DNA of 36,261 bases from an uncultured Lachnospiraceae bacterium (GCA_947630485.1 CANRHU010000036.1:1-36261), one strand, 5' to 3'; positions 17,580-24,749 are shown, numbered from the stretch's first letter. Made by a program: numbers and translations. The notes: a model not told the origin generated them from the sequence alone.

Positions 17580-19071
17580 ACCCTTCCGTACTCTCCTTCA
17601 TAAATAGCACCTTAATCGTCTGCAGAATGATTTCTATATCCAACAGCACCGAATAATTCTGTATATACATCAAATCCAGTTTCAGCTTGTCATACGCCGT
17701 CGTATTATACTTTCCATACACCTGAGCGTACCCGGTCAGACCGCCCTTCACCTTCATTCGGTATGGAAACTCAGGGATCTCCTTCGTGTATAGTTCCACA
17801 TGTTCCACCCGCTCCGGGCGAGGCCCGACAATACTCATATCACCCTTCAGGATGTTCAAAATTTGCGGCAACTCGTCAATCCGCGTGGCGCGGATGATCC
17901 GACCCACAGGCGTGATCCGAGGATCACCATCCGTCGCCGGAATGGAATGTCCTTCCTTCTCCGCATCCACGATCATGCTCCGGAACTTGCAGATGGAAAA
18001 TACTTTTCCATCCTTCGTACAGCGATCCTGCCGGAAGAACACCGGACCACCATCATATACCTTAATCGCGACAGCTGTGATAATGAACACTGGCGATAAT
18101 AAAATCAGTGCCACTAGCGATAATACAATATCCATCAGCCGTTTCACAAATCTCTGGTCAAAAGTCAGTCCCACGTTTCTTGAAAGTAATAAAGGCGTGT
18201 CAAATAGATGCAGCTTCTCCGCGCTCCGCAGAAGGATGTCCGAGATCTTTGGCGTCGTGTAGGTCCGCACTGATTTCCCATAGCAGTATTTCAAGAGGAG
18301 ATTTCGAATACGTGAGGGAATATCGCAGATGACCACCCCCTCATACTGACTAATCTTTCGCTTGATCTCCTCCCACTCCGCCTGAGCACTTTCCGGGATT
18401 GTCGTTTCTATTTCAGTGTTTGCAGTTTTGTCTGAGCGGCAAGCTTCGTTTCCCTCCTCCTGGGCTTCTGTCAGATCGTCCATGCCGGTTGCATTTCTCT
18501 GCTCCACAGCATTCCAGTCTTTATCTGCGCTGATATGTATTGCTTCGCCAACCACAAACCGGTCATTGCGGGTACTCATCTTCCCCATCAGACTGGCTAC
18601 TGGATGCTCTCCATATATTAATAAAACCCGCCTGGGCGGGTAAAGGATCCGATATAATCTCGTGCTAATCGTACTCCAAATGCAGATGACTATAATCTGT
18701 ACAGCAGTCATTGCCAGAAGCGGACCCACATTCAGGAAATGCTTTGTCAGAAGCGTGATCTGCAGATAGATCATAAAGTTGGCGCACAAGTCTGCCAATG
18801 TCTGCGAATAGATCATGTTTCTAGTCCGCAGGTAGCCGACACGCCAGCCTCCGTAGATGATATTGAAAATGACAAGCAGGAGGCCGTACACTGCAACCAT
18901 CAGCCAGTGGCCGGTACGGTTATATGGAACTTCCATATGCTGGTTATAATAGTTCACCCACACATACCAGTAGGCGACCATTTCCAGCGACAGGATAACT
19001 ACGCCAATAACGAATCTAACGATACGCTTATACTGCTCGTACCGGTTTCGTTTCTTACGGACAGCGCTCAT
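17533..19071 (-). CDS. Polyprenyl-phosphate sugar-1-phosphate transferase (second in operon)
   Basis: A 512-residue WbaP/EpsE-type initiating transferase. Several membrane helices and a cytosolic CoA-binding-like region precede the C-terminal bacterial sugar transferase domain: KRLMDIVLSLVALILLSPVF, GGPVFFRQDRCTKDGKVF, CKFRSMIVDAEKEGHS, RIDELPQILNILKGDMSIVG and PRPERVEHV. This domain transfers hexose-1-phosphate to undecaprenyl phosphate and so starts the repeat unit. The middle has an unusual acidic insert of about 40 residues between 200 and 250 that its neighbour lacks. I chose ATG 19071, which follows a GGAGG box, over a start 15 codons earlier. It is a tandem paralogue of 19154-20575. 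Confidence 0.9.
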   Translation of the reverse strand: MSAVRKKRNRYEQYKRIVRFVIGVVILSLEMVAYWYVWVNYYNQHMEVPYNRTGHWLMVAVYGLLLVIFNIIYGGWRVGYLRTRNMIYSQTLADLCANFMIYLQITLLTKHFLNVGPLLAMTAVQIIVICIWSTISTRLYRILYPPRRVLLIYGEHPVASLMGKMSTRNDRFVVGEAIHISADKDWNAVEQRNATGMDDLTEAQEEGNEACRSDKTANTEIETTIPESAQAEWEEIKRKISQYEGVVICDIPSRIRNLLLKYCYGKSVRTYTTPKISDILLRSAEKLHLFDTPLLLSRNVGLTFDQRFVKRLMDIVLSLVALILLSPVFIITAVAIKVYDGGPVFFRQDRCTKDGKVFSICKFRSMIVDAEKEGHSIPATDGDPRITPVGRIIRATRIDELPQILNILKGDMSIVGPRPERVEHVELYTKEIPEFPYRMKVKGGLTGYAQVYGKYNTTAYDKLKLDLMYIQNYSVLLDIEIILQTIKVLFMKESTEGFEKIYEKEENGNAER

Positions 19072-19153
19072 GCAGCCACCTCCAGTCGGATGACTCCGCA
19101 GAGTATGGCCGTACATGGTATTACCGGGGTTCTGGCTGTACCTCTATCCTCTG

Positions 19154-20575
19154 TTATTCTCCGCTTCCAATACCCCCCCGAACTCCCGCGGGGGGGTCAT
19201 TTGCCATGGCAGAAATCCTCTCCGGCTCCTTCGTCGCCGTCGTCTGCCCCACTGCAATCCCTTCCGTACTCTCTGGCATGAAAAGTATCTTCACCGTCGT
19301 AAACATGATCCTCAGATCCTCCACGATACTGGGATGGGCCAAGTACATCAGGTCCATCTGCAGCTTGTCATATGGCTCCGTATTATACTTTCCGTATACC
19401 TGCGCGTATCCGGTCAAGCCAGCTTTTCCTTTCAAGCGCAAAGCGAATTCGGGCAACTCCTCCATATACTGCGCTGCGATCTCCGGCCGCTCCGGGCGCG
19501 GTCCTACAATTGTCATTGAGCCGCCCAGGATATTAAAAAGCTGCGGCAGTTCGTCGATCCGACATTTCCGAATGACTCGCCCCACCGTTGTGATTCTGTC
19601 GTCATTGTCCCCAGCGGACAGCCTGGCAATTCCGTCTTTCTCCGCATCCACACGCATGGAACGAAACTTGAATACATAGAATTCCCGTCCGCCTTTTGTC
19701 AGACGTTTCTGCTTATATAATACCGGGCCGCCATCTTCCACCTTAATCGCTATGGAGGTTATCAACATAAACGGCGAAGCAATAACCAGCGCAATCCCTG
19801 CAATCACGATATCCATAATTCGTTTTACAATCAGATATTCTGCCGGAGGATTCTGCCACTCCACATTCAGGATCGGAAGATGCAGCATGTGCATCTGCTT
19901 CGCCCCGCTCATGATCGTGTCACCGATTCTCGGAATCACATAAATCTCAATTCCATCCTGAACACACCTCTTCAAAATGACATTTCTCTCATGGCTATGA
20001 ATTCCACTGAGAAAAACCACTTCCATTCCATCCAAAATCTTCGGATTTTTCAGATACTCAGTTACACTTGCTGTCACAAGGATATCAAATTTTCTCCGCA
20101 AACCATACTCACTGACCAGCATCTCCAAACCGGGTCTTTTGTCATAGATTACCGCTGTACGTTTCGGAGGAAACACTTTAAAATACCACCTTCTCGCTGC
20201 CAGCGTCCATATCCCAGCCAGAATGAGCTGGCACAGGAATGTCAGAAGAATCGGAACCGGATTCGGGACAAATTTTGTCAGCAGAAATGTAACCACATAT
20301 AGGACGGCATCTGCGATCACGATCGCAAGAGCCTGACTGTAAACGACTTCTGACGTCTGGTTAATCGAAATGATTAGAGCATCGTATACCTTGCAGTAAG
20401 TTATGTAAATAACAGCAAACAACGCGACAATGGCCCAGTTGCCCTTGTTAAAAAATGGAGAATATGTCCGAGGCGCATAGTACAGATACCAGCATACAGC
20501 AAAAGAGGCCGTGATCAGCGCTACATTCAGTGCTTTCATGGCCCGTAACCCCAGATCATGTTTTACATCTGCCAA
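19154..20575 (-). CDS. Polyprenyl-phosphate sugar-1-phosphate transferase (first in operon)
   Basis: A 473-residue initiating sugar transferase with the same layout as its neighbour: N-terminal membrane helices, a soluble middle domain, then VKRIMDIVIAGIALVIASPF, GGPVLYKQKRLTKGGREFYV, FKFRSMRVDAEKDG, RIDELPQLFNILGGSMTIVG and PRPERPEIAAQY. The start is TTG at 20575, preceded by AAAGGAGA at good spacing; the next in-frame ATG is far inside the first helices. It is the first structural gene of the EPS operon, downstream of a terminator at 20632. Having two initiating transferases in tandem suggests two alternative first sugars or a duplicated role. The last 30 residues (rich in Pro and Gly) are specific to this copy. 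Confidence 0.9.
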   Translation of the reverse strand: MADVKHDLGLRAMKALNVALITASFAVCWYLYYAPRTYSPFFNKGNWAIVALFAVIYITYCKVYDALIISINQTSEVVYSQALAIVIADAVLYVVTFLLTKFVPNPVPILLTFLCQLILAGIWTLAARRWYFKVFPPKRTAVIYDKRPGLEMLVSEYGLRRKFDILVTASVTEYLKNPKILDGMEVVFLSGIHSHERNVILKRCVQDGIEIYVIPRIGDTIMSGAKQMHMLHLPILNVEWQNPPAEYLIVKRIMDIVIAGIALVIASPFMLITSIAIKVEDGGPVLYKQKRLTKGGREFYVFKFRSMRVDAEKDGIARLSAGDNDDRITTVGRVIRKCRIDELPQLFNILGGSMTIVGPRPERPEIAAQYMEELPEFALRLKGKAGLTGYAQVYGKYNTEPYDKLQMDLMYLAHPSIVEDLRIMFTTVKILFMPESTEGIAVGQTTATKEPERISAMANDPPAGVRGGIGSGE

Positions 20576-20614
20576 TATTGATTGTCTCCTTTGTATGGCT
20601 TATAATCTTATCCC

Positions 20615-21057
20615 CTATAAATTGCTATAACAAAAATTCCCCTGCCAGATAGCCTTATCACCTGCAAGGGAATTTTTATCATTTTCATTAATATATCTTT
20701 CTGAATATGTCTGTCTCAATATTTCTATTCTTGTTTTTTTCAAACTATAACTTTTCATTCTTGTCCTGCCAATGCCTTCTAAGATCCCCATCTTCTCCGC
20801 CTTCGCCAAAAGCCGCGCCGTCTTACTCTGAACATTAAGAAGTCTCTGGAGCTTTCCAATTCGGACATTGATTCGGACTTGACACCCTTCTCCTCGATGA
20901 TATTCGTCTGGATATAGTTCAGAGCATCCCGAACCTGGTTCCAGATAGGTGTGTAGAATGTCTTCCAGCGTGCTTTTGCTGTCACGCAGAAAATCTTCCA
21001 GATATCCCCGGCGGATATCTTTGACAGAGGCCTTGCGGTTAATGCGGTCATTATTCC
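20615..21057 (-). pseudogene. Decayed HTH-containing gene
   Basis: Minus-strand text between loaP and the first sugar transferase reads as a winged-helix protein only when frames are switched. One frame (about 21045-20950) gives RKASVKDIRRGYLEDFLRDS; a second gives QVRDALNYIQTNIIEEKG; the first frame resumes with VRINVRIGKLQRLLNVQS then KTARLLAKAEKMGILEGIG, which looks like a helix-turn-helix with its recognition helix. No start codon fits the first frame, and the C-terminal end runs on into the terminator. I infer a broken gene with two compensating frameshifts or a larger loss of the 5' end. It could be a remnant of a RecG/AlbA_2-like C-terminal HTH protein, which I cannot confirm. Confidence 0.4.
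20632..20677 (-). terminator. Bidirectional terminator-like hairpin in the EPS operon leader
   Basis: Two 14-bp arms (20632-20645, AAAAATTCCCCTGC, and 20664-20677, GCAAGGGAATTTTT) pair with one mismatch that is a G-U wobble on one strand. Both sides have runs of A and T, so it reads as an intrinsic terminator in either direction. For the minus-strand operon it ends in TTTTTG. It separates the loaP genes and decayed HTH gene from the first sugar transferase. This is a position where antitermination by LoaP would control the rest of the operon. Confidence 0.8.
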
Positions 21058-21062
21058 CCCAT

Positions 21063-21836
21063 CTACCCCGCCAAATGCATCTTCTCCTTCTCCTGCTCTT
21101 TCTCCTTCACCAGCTCCGGCTTCCCTGTCCCTTCTCCCCGCGGGATGATTGTCACGGTTTCGCGCACCCGGTAGGTGTTCTTCCCCGCGTCGTCTTTCGC
21201 GACCTCCAGGACCGTATAATGGTCTGCCTTCGGCGGTTCAGCTACGGCCTCTACGCCTTTATAAAGGGCCTTTGCGCCTACATCCACATCCAGCAGGAGG
21301 CCCAGCGGAATTATCGTGTCCTCTCCCCAAAGATTCTTATGGGTCTTTGCGAAGCGGCTGGAAAATCGGATCTTTTCGATGTCGTCCAGCAGATATTCAA
21401 GCGGTCCGTAGACCCGGCAATAGGCGCTTCCTGCGGACTCGCGCAGGACGTAAGAAAGGTGCACCACATGGTCTTCGCCGGAAATCGCCTCCAGAAACCT
21501 GGCGTCCTTTTCCATCAGCGGGAACATGGACAGATACCCTGTGGCGATCAGCCGGGAGATGGCCGGGATTTTCTCCAGACGCCGAAACAGCGGCTCTGTC
21601 CCCTCGCAGGTGAGGAAAACACAGCCTTTAAAAAGCGGCTCCAGCTCGATCACACTTTGCTGCTGACGCCTTAAATTCCGCTCGTTGTAGATCACAAATA
21701 CGTCCTTGTACAGATAAGGCGGGACAGTTCGCCGGATTTCTTTTACCAGCGCTTCCTCCCCGCCGTACCAGGTCTTCATTTTATACCAGAGCACCCGTTT
21801 TCCTCCTTCCTCATTTCTGACCGTCATGCCCTTCAT
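21063..21836 (-). CDS. LoaP/NusG-like antiterminator paralogue lacking the KOW domain
   Basis: A 257-residue protein starting MKGMTVRNEEGGKRVLWYKM, with LWYKMKTWYGGEE and then a NusG N-terminal (NGN) domain: EPLFKGCVFLTCEG, RRLEKIPAISRLIATGYLSM and EYLLDDIEKIRFSSRFAK resemble the NGN fold of LoaP proteins. The region where a KOW domain should follow instead reads as a variable charged tail, with KEKEQEKEKMHLAG at the end. It may bind RNA polymerase without ribosome or RNA contact through KOW, or act with the first copy. Its ATG at 21836 overlaps the stop of 21833-22597 by 4 bp (ATGA) with AAGGAAAG upstream, so the two are co-translated. Confidence 0.75.
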   Translation of the reverse strand: MKGMTVRNEEGGKRVLWYKMKTWYGGEEALVKEIRRTVPPYLYKDVFVIYNERNLRRQQQSVIELEPLFKGCVFLTCEGTEPLFRRLEKIPAISRLIATGYLSMFPLMEKDARFLEAISGEDHVVHLSYVLRESAGSAYCRVYGPLEYLLDDIEKIRFSSRFAKTHKNLWGEDTIIPLGLLLDVDVGAKALYKGVEAVAEPPKADHYTVLEVAKDDAGKNTYRVRETVTIIPRGEGTGKPELVKEKEQEKEKMHLAG

Positions 21837-22597
21837 TCCACTTTCCTTATATTTATTGCCGGAACTTCCACAAAAATGTCTCTTCCAAACATATGCACGG
21901 AAATCCGCACATCATTTTTTCTAATCTGATTGATAACAGCCACATTTCCCTCAAATGCTCCCCCGATCACGGCCACCCGGTCGCCCGGCGCAAGATCAGC
22001 TGCCGGCCTCTTCAAAGCGGGAAGCTCATATTTCTCCGGGGTACGAACCGGCGCTTCCACCTTCCCGTAGGCGGTCTCCCGGCGCACATCGTCGTTCAGA
22101 ATGATCCCCACGCGCGCCGCCTTCTCCCGCCCCGCAATCCGCAGCCGAACCTGAGCGAACCGCTTACGGAATTGGTAGTCCTGGATATGGTCTTCACATT
22201 TCTCCAGGGGCCCGGACAGGTACGACACATGATTCCTTCCATCGGTCGCCACATACGTCAACCGCACGATGTGGTCGGAATCCATCATCTGCAGGAGGAA
22301 TTCCGCCTCGCCGTCATACATCGGGGTAAATTCAAACGCCCCGGCCGTTAGGACCTTCGACATGGCCGGAACCTGTTTCAGCCACTGGAAGAGCCGCCCG
22401 ATATCGTCCGTGGAGAAGAAAATGTAGCCGGGAAACAGCCGCAGCACGCGGATCTGATTCTGCTGGTGCCAGCAATGCAGCTGCTCAAAATATGGCACAA
22501 AGCATTCTCCTATGCATTCTGCCGGCACGATGCGGCGGATCATCTCCGCCAGCTTTTCCTCCCGCCCCGTGTAAGTTTGTATCGCGTACCACAGCAT
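21833..22597 (-). CDS. loaP: LoaP-type transcription antiterminator (NGN and KOW domains)
   Basis: A 254-residue NusG paralogue. The N-terminal NGN domain starts MLWYAIQTYTGREEKLAEMI, with LRLFPGYIFFSTDDI and FQWLKQVPAMSKVLTAGAF, and the C-terminal 55 residues form a KOW domain: APGDRVAVIGGAFEGNVAVI then VHMFGRDIFVEVPAINIRKVE. NusG binds RNA polymerase, and specialised LoaP versions in Firmicutes prevent termination in long polysaccharide operons. It is the first gene of the operon and lies downstream of the invertible promoter cassette. The ribosome binding site (AGGAAGGG) is rather distant from the ATG at 22597. Confidence 0.85.
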   Translation of the reverse strand: MLWYAIQTYTGREEKLAEMIRRIVPAECIGECFVPYFEQLHCWHQQNQIRVLRLFPGYIFFSTDDIGRLFQWLKQVPAMSKVLTAGAFEFTPMYDGEAEFLLQMMDSDHIVRLTYVATDGRNHVSYLSGPLEKCEDHIQDYQFRKRFAQVRLRIAGREKAARVGIILNDDVRRETAYGKVEAPVRTPEKYELPALKRPAADLAPGDRVAVIGGAFEGNVAVINQIRKNDVRISVHMFGRDIFVEVPAINIRKVE

Positions 22598-22675
22598 AAG
22601 CAGCGCCGTTCCCTTCCTGTGTCTTTCTTATCTCGCTGAAAGCGCTGCAGGCTTCGTCGCCTGCCGTGTCCCTTC

Positions 22676-22822
22676 GGACAGGCAAGGCTTCGCCATCCTG
22701 CATCATCCCTCCGGAACAGGCAAGGCTTCGCCATCTTGCCCATCCTCCCGGAACAGGCAAGGCTTCGCCATCCCGCTCCGTCCTTCCGGACAGGCAGGCT
22801 TCGCCGCTCCGCCCCGTCCTCA
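22676..22822. repeat. Four tandem 37-38 bp repeats in the loaP leader
   Basis: Units start at 22676, 22713, 22750 and 22788. The constant part is GGAACAGGCAAGGCTTCGCC (first and last units have GGACAGG, and the last loses one A), followed by a variable ATC-rich/C-rich remainder. A weaker earlier copy lies around 22647. On the loaP strand each unit carries GGCGAAGCC, able to form a tiny hairpin. This is not a CRISPR: the repeats have no regular spacers and differ by substitution. It may affect RNA structure or bind a regulator. Confidence 0.8.
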
Positions 22823-22947
22823 TCGGACGACGCGGATTACATTCGCCGTTATAACCCCTTTCAGCGGAACCATCACCCAAGGCTCACAAGTCCCATCCAG
22901 GTTTTGTAACCGAAGAAACAACTCCTCGGCTATGACAAAGCGGTTGA

Positions 22948-22974
22948 AGTATAATAAACCTGATCAGCGCGCAA
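22948..22974 (-). promoter_or_regulatory. Weak candidate loaP promoter
   Basis: On the minus strand TTGCGC (22974-22969) and TATACT (22953-22948) are separated by 15 bp, shorter than the optimum, and lie about 350 bp before loaP. It could give a low basal level in the OFF orientation. Weak evidence. Confidence 0.3.
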
Positions 22975-23010
22975 CCTAACTTCGGCAGATCCGCCGCTGA
23001 AAGGGAAGCT

Positions 23011-23040
23011 TGTCGTGGAGTACCCTACTCTACGACAGCT
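23011..23040. repeat. Left 30-bp inverted repeat (recombination site)
   Basis: Perfect reverse complement of 24332-24361 over 30 bp. Internally it is a dyad: GTCGTGGAGTA, CCC, TACTCTACGAC (11-bp arms with one mismatch, 3-bp centre), as expected for two recombinase monomers binding one site. The match ends exactly at 23011 and 23040; the outer flanks are unrelated. Confidence 0.9.
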
Positions 23041-23082
23041 CCGTGCCTTCTCAAATCGCCCGAATGTCAGGAGCTTCCATTT

Positions 23083-24171
23083 TCACCAGCCCACAGCCAT
23101 CAAAGGCGACAGTTTCTGCATGTTCCTCCGTTTCAGTTCCATCGTCGGATGGACATAACGGTTCAGCGTGATGTTGATATTCGCATGTCCCAGAATCTCG
23201 CTTAGACTCTTCACATCAAAATCCATCTCCACGCAGCGCGTCGCGAACGTGTGGCGGAGCGCGTGAAAATTTACATGCTCCATGCCAAGGTGCTTTAGAA
23301 CCTTATCAAAATGCCGCTCCATTGTCCTCGGCTCCGCATAAACGTCCGTTTTGCCGGTCAGGACATACCCCGTCCGGTTCTCACGGAAGGAATACAGGAG
23401 CTTGAGAAGCTCCCGCGGAATCGGAATCCTGCGGACGGAGCTGCTGCTCTTGGGGGAAGTGATAACGATTTTTGTCTTCCGGTTCGGATCCTCCCGCGTC
23501 TGGATCCGCTGCATCGTCTGATGAACATGGATGGTCTGTTCGGAGAAGGAGATATCTTCCCACCGAAGGGCGCAGATTTCTCCCAGGCGCAGCCCCGTAA
23601 ACATGCAGATCAGAAGCCCCAGGTTACGGTCAGATAAATTGACGCGCAGGTAGCGGTACAGTCTGTCCTGCTGTTTCCTTGTCAGGTATTTGATTTCCTT
23701 CTGCTCCTTTTTAATGGTGATTGCGGAGAGCTGGAAGGGCAGCGCCGCCCCATGATCGGCCGCATAGCCGGCGATACGGCGCAGCACGGACATAATATCC
23801 GAAACGGTCTTTGCCGAAAGGCCGCTCTGTTTTTTACCGCCCGCGGTAAGAAGTCTGGTGCAGAATTTCTCCGCTGCGTCGCGGTTTAAGGCAGTCCATT
23901 CCATATTGCCCAGCTCCGGAATAATGTAGGAATGGAGAAGATTCCAGTATTTCATATAGGTGGATTCCTTGATATGGGCCTTCGCGGCGGCCAGCCAGTT
24001 CTCCGCAAATTCCGCGACCGAAACCGTACACAAAGCCGCTTGCGGCTCCGGCCAGTCGGCCCCGCAGGTGAGAAGAATAAATTTTCCGTCCGCTGTTTTT
24101 TCAAAGATATACTTCTTTCCCTCCTGCATTTCCATCTCAAGATTATTATTTACCGCGCTCTTTATCATCAT
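23083..24171 (-). CDS. Tyrosine recombinase (integrase family) inside the invertible segment
   Basis: A 362-residue phage-type tyrosine recombinase. A short basic N-terminal segment is followed by an SAM-like core-binding domain (about 48-145), then the catalytic domain: R195 in FTGLRLGEIC, a likely lysine at 241, H303-x-x-R306 in NFHALRHTF, H329 in ILGHANINIT, and the nucleophile Y339 (LNRYVHPT). All catalytic residues are present. AAAGGAGG precedes the ATG at 24171. The gene ends 43 bp before the left inverted repeat, and its 5' region holds a promoter pointing the other way. The enzyme most likely catalyses inversion between the flanking repeats; excision or integration elsewhere is an alternative. 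Confidence 0.9.
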   Translation of the reverse strand: MMIKSAVNNNLEMEMQEGKKYIFEKTADGKFILLTCGADWPEPQAALCTVSVAEFAENWLAAAKAHIKESTYMKYWNLLHSYIIPELGNMEWTALNRDAAEKFCTRLLTAGGKKQSGLSAKTVSDIMSVLRRIAGYAADHGAALPFQLSAITIKKEQKEIKYLTRKQQDRLYRYLRVNLSDRNLGLLICMFTGLRLGEICALRWEDISFSEQTIHVHQTMQRIQTREDPNRKTKIVITSPKSSSSVRRIPIPRELLKLLYSFRENRTGYVLTGKTDVYAEPRTMERHFDKVLKHLGMEHVNFHALRHTFATRCVEMDFDVKSLSEILGHANINITLNRYVHPTMELKRRNMQKLSPLMAVGW

Positions 24172-24207
24172 AACGACCTCCTTTAGAACTCAATTTTTCG
24201 GGTAATT

Positions 24208-24227
24208 GCGCAGCATCTGTCCTGCGC
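24208..24227. repeat. Short dyad in the recombinase 5' region
   Basis: GCGCAG (24208-24213) and CTGCGC (24222-24227) form a perfect 6-bp dyad with an 8-nt spacer, just upstream of the integrase ATG. It may be an operator or an accessory binding site. No recognised motif. Confidence 0.4.
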
Positions 24228-24276
24228 TTTGACAATCTTCTACAAAAAATCTTAAGAAGTTTTCGGGCGGCCAGTG

Positions 24277-24305
24277 TTGACAAAACGCCCGTTCTTTTGT
24301 ACAAT
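24277..24305 (+). promoter_or_regulatory. Consensus-like sigma-A promoter inside the invertible segment
   Basis: TTGACA at 24277-24282, exactly 17 bp, then TACAAT at 24300-24305: a perfect -35 box, ideal spacing, and a near-perfect -10. Transcription would begin near 24312 and run right through the right inverted repeat towards the small ORF at 24495 and the serine recombinase at 24788. In the flipped orientation it would drive loaP and the EPS operon. Confidence 0.85.
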
Positions 24306-24331
24306 CCTTTTGATAAAAGCGATTGGTAAGA

Positions 24332-24361
24332 AGCTGTCGTAGAGTAGGGTACTCCACGACA
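24332..24361. repeat. Right 30-bp inverted repeat (recombination site)
   Basis: Perfect inverted partner of 23011-23040. The dyad here reads GTCGTAGAGTA, GGG, TACTCCACGAC. RNA made from the internal promoter would fold it into a hairpin with one A-C mismatch. It is followed by ATTTTCTTT, which resembles a weak terminator tail on this side only. Confidence 0.9.
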
Positions 24362-24427
24362 TTTTCTTTATGGAAAATATAAAATAGGACATCCCGCCGT
24401 GGCAAGGATAAGCGCGCTCCCACATCG

Positions 24428-24443
24428 CCTGTCGACCGACAGG
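24428..24443. repeat. 16-bp palindrome
   Basis: CCTGTCG, AC, CGACAGG at 24428-24443 is a perfect 7-bp dyad with a 2-bp centre. It lies between the right inverted repeat and the small ORF, just before a possible TTGTTT-18-TAAAAT promoter (24455-24484). A dimeric regulator operator is possible. Confidence 0.5.
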
Positions 24444-24494
24444 AATCTGGGGGCTTGTTTTCGTGGCTGAAACGCAAATAAAATTTTCATAATT

Positions 24495-24749
24495 ATGGAA
24501 GAAACAGACAAGCCGCGGGCGCATAGGTTTGCAGAGAGTCAGATTTCGAGGCGGCCTGTGAAGGGAAGCAGATTAACGCGCTATTTGTGGAGAAATGATT
24601 TTGACTCCGAGGAAGAATATGAGAATACCAAACAATATTATCGTAACCTGGGGTATCGGGTTGTCTCATTCGCCTGCAATTCCGGCTGCGGCGACATGAG
24701 CGTATTTTTCAGGCAGCTCGTGAAACACCATACCGACAACCCGGCATGA
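24495..24749 (+). CDS. Small hypothetical protein (84 aa) upstream of the serine recombinase
   Basis: The 84-residue product has an RLTRYLWRNDFDSEEEYENTKQYYRN stretch (split here by the Tyr-rich helix) followed by LGYRVVSFACNSGCGDMSVFF, which reads like a real alpha/beta domain, unlike a chance frame. I do not recognise the family. There is no clear ribosome binding site before the ATG, and the possible promoter at 24455-24484 would start transcription only a few bases upstream, so a leaderless mRNA is possible. It is 38 bp from the serine recombinase gene and on the same strand, so it may be a co-transcribed accessory or directionality protein. The function is unknown. Confidence 0.5.
   Translation: MEETDKPRAHRFAESQISRRPVKGSRLTRYLWRNDFDSEEEYENTKQYYRNLGYRVVSFACNSGCGDMSVFFRQLVKHHTDNPA

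Larger units (their letters stand above)
22598..23010. other. loaP leader, no gene
   Basis: About 410 bp between loaP and the left inverted repeat with no supported gene. It holds the 37-38 bp repeat array described separately and a poor minus-strand promoter candidate. The candidate transcript leader of loaP is long, so it may contain regulatory RNA structure; repeats with GGCGAAGCC could form short hairpins. No open reading frame here looks like a protein. Confidence 0.6.
23011..24361. mobile_element. Invertible promoter cassette (inverton) with its own recombinase
   Basis: A 1351-bp segment bounded by perfect 30-bp inverted repeats, enclosing one tyrosine recombinase gene and a promoter that points out across the right repeat. 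This arrangement is the standard one for a site-specific DNA inversion switch: the enclosed enzyme flips the segment and so reverses the promoter. In the orientation given, the promoter faces away from loaP. After inversion, the promoter (24277-24305) would map to about 23067-23095, reading towards loaP and the EPS operon. That it inverts in the cell is inferred; no inverted copy is seen here. Confidence 0.8.

Noticed and set aside
22676..22822. CRISPR-like array
   Set aside because: Units are 37-38 bp and contiguous, with the variable part inside the unit and no constant-length unique spacers; no cas genes are near.
22950..22955. Plus-strand TATAAT in the loaP leader
   Set aside because: No -35 element at correct spacing; it overlaps the minus-strand candidate -10.
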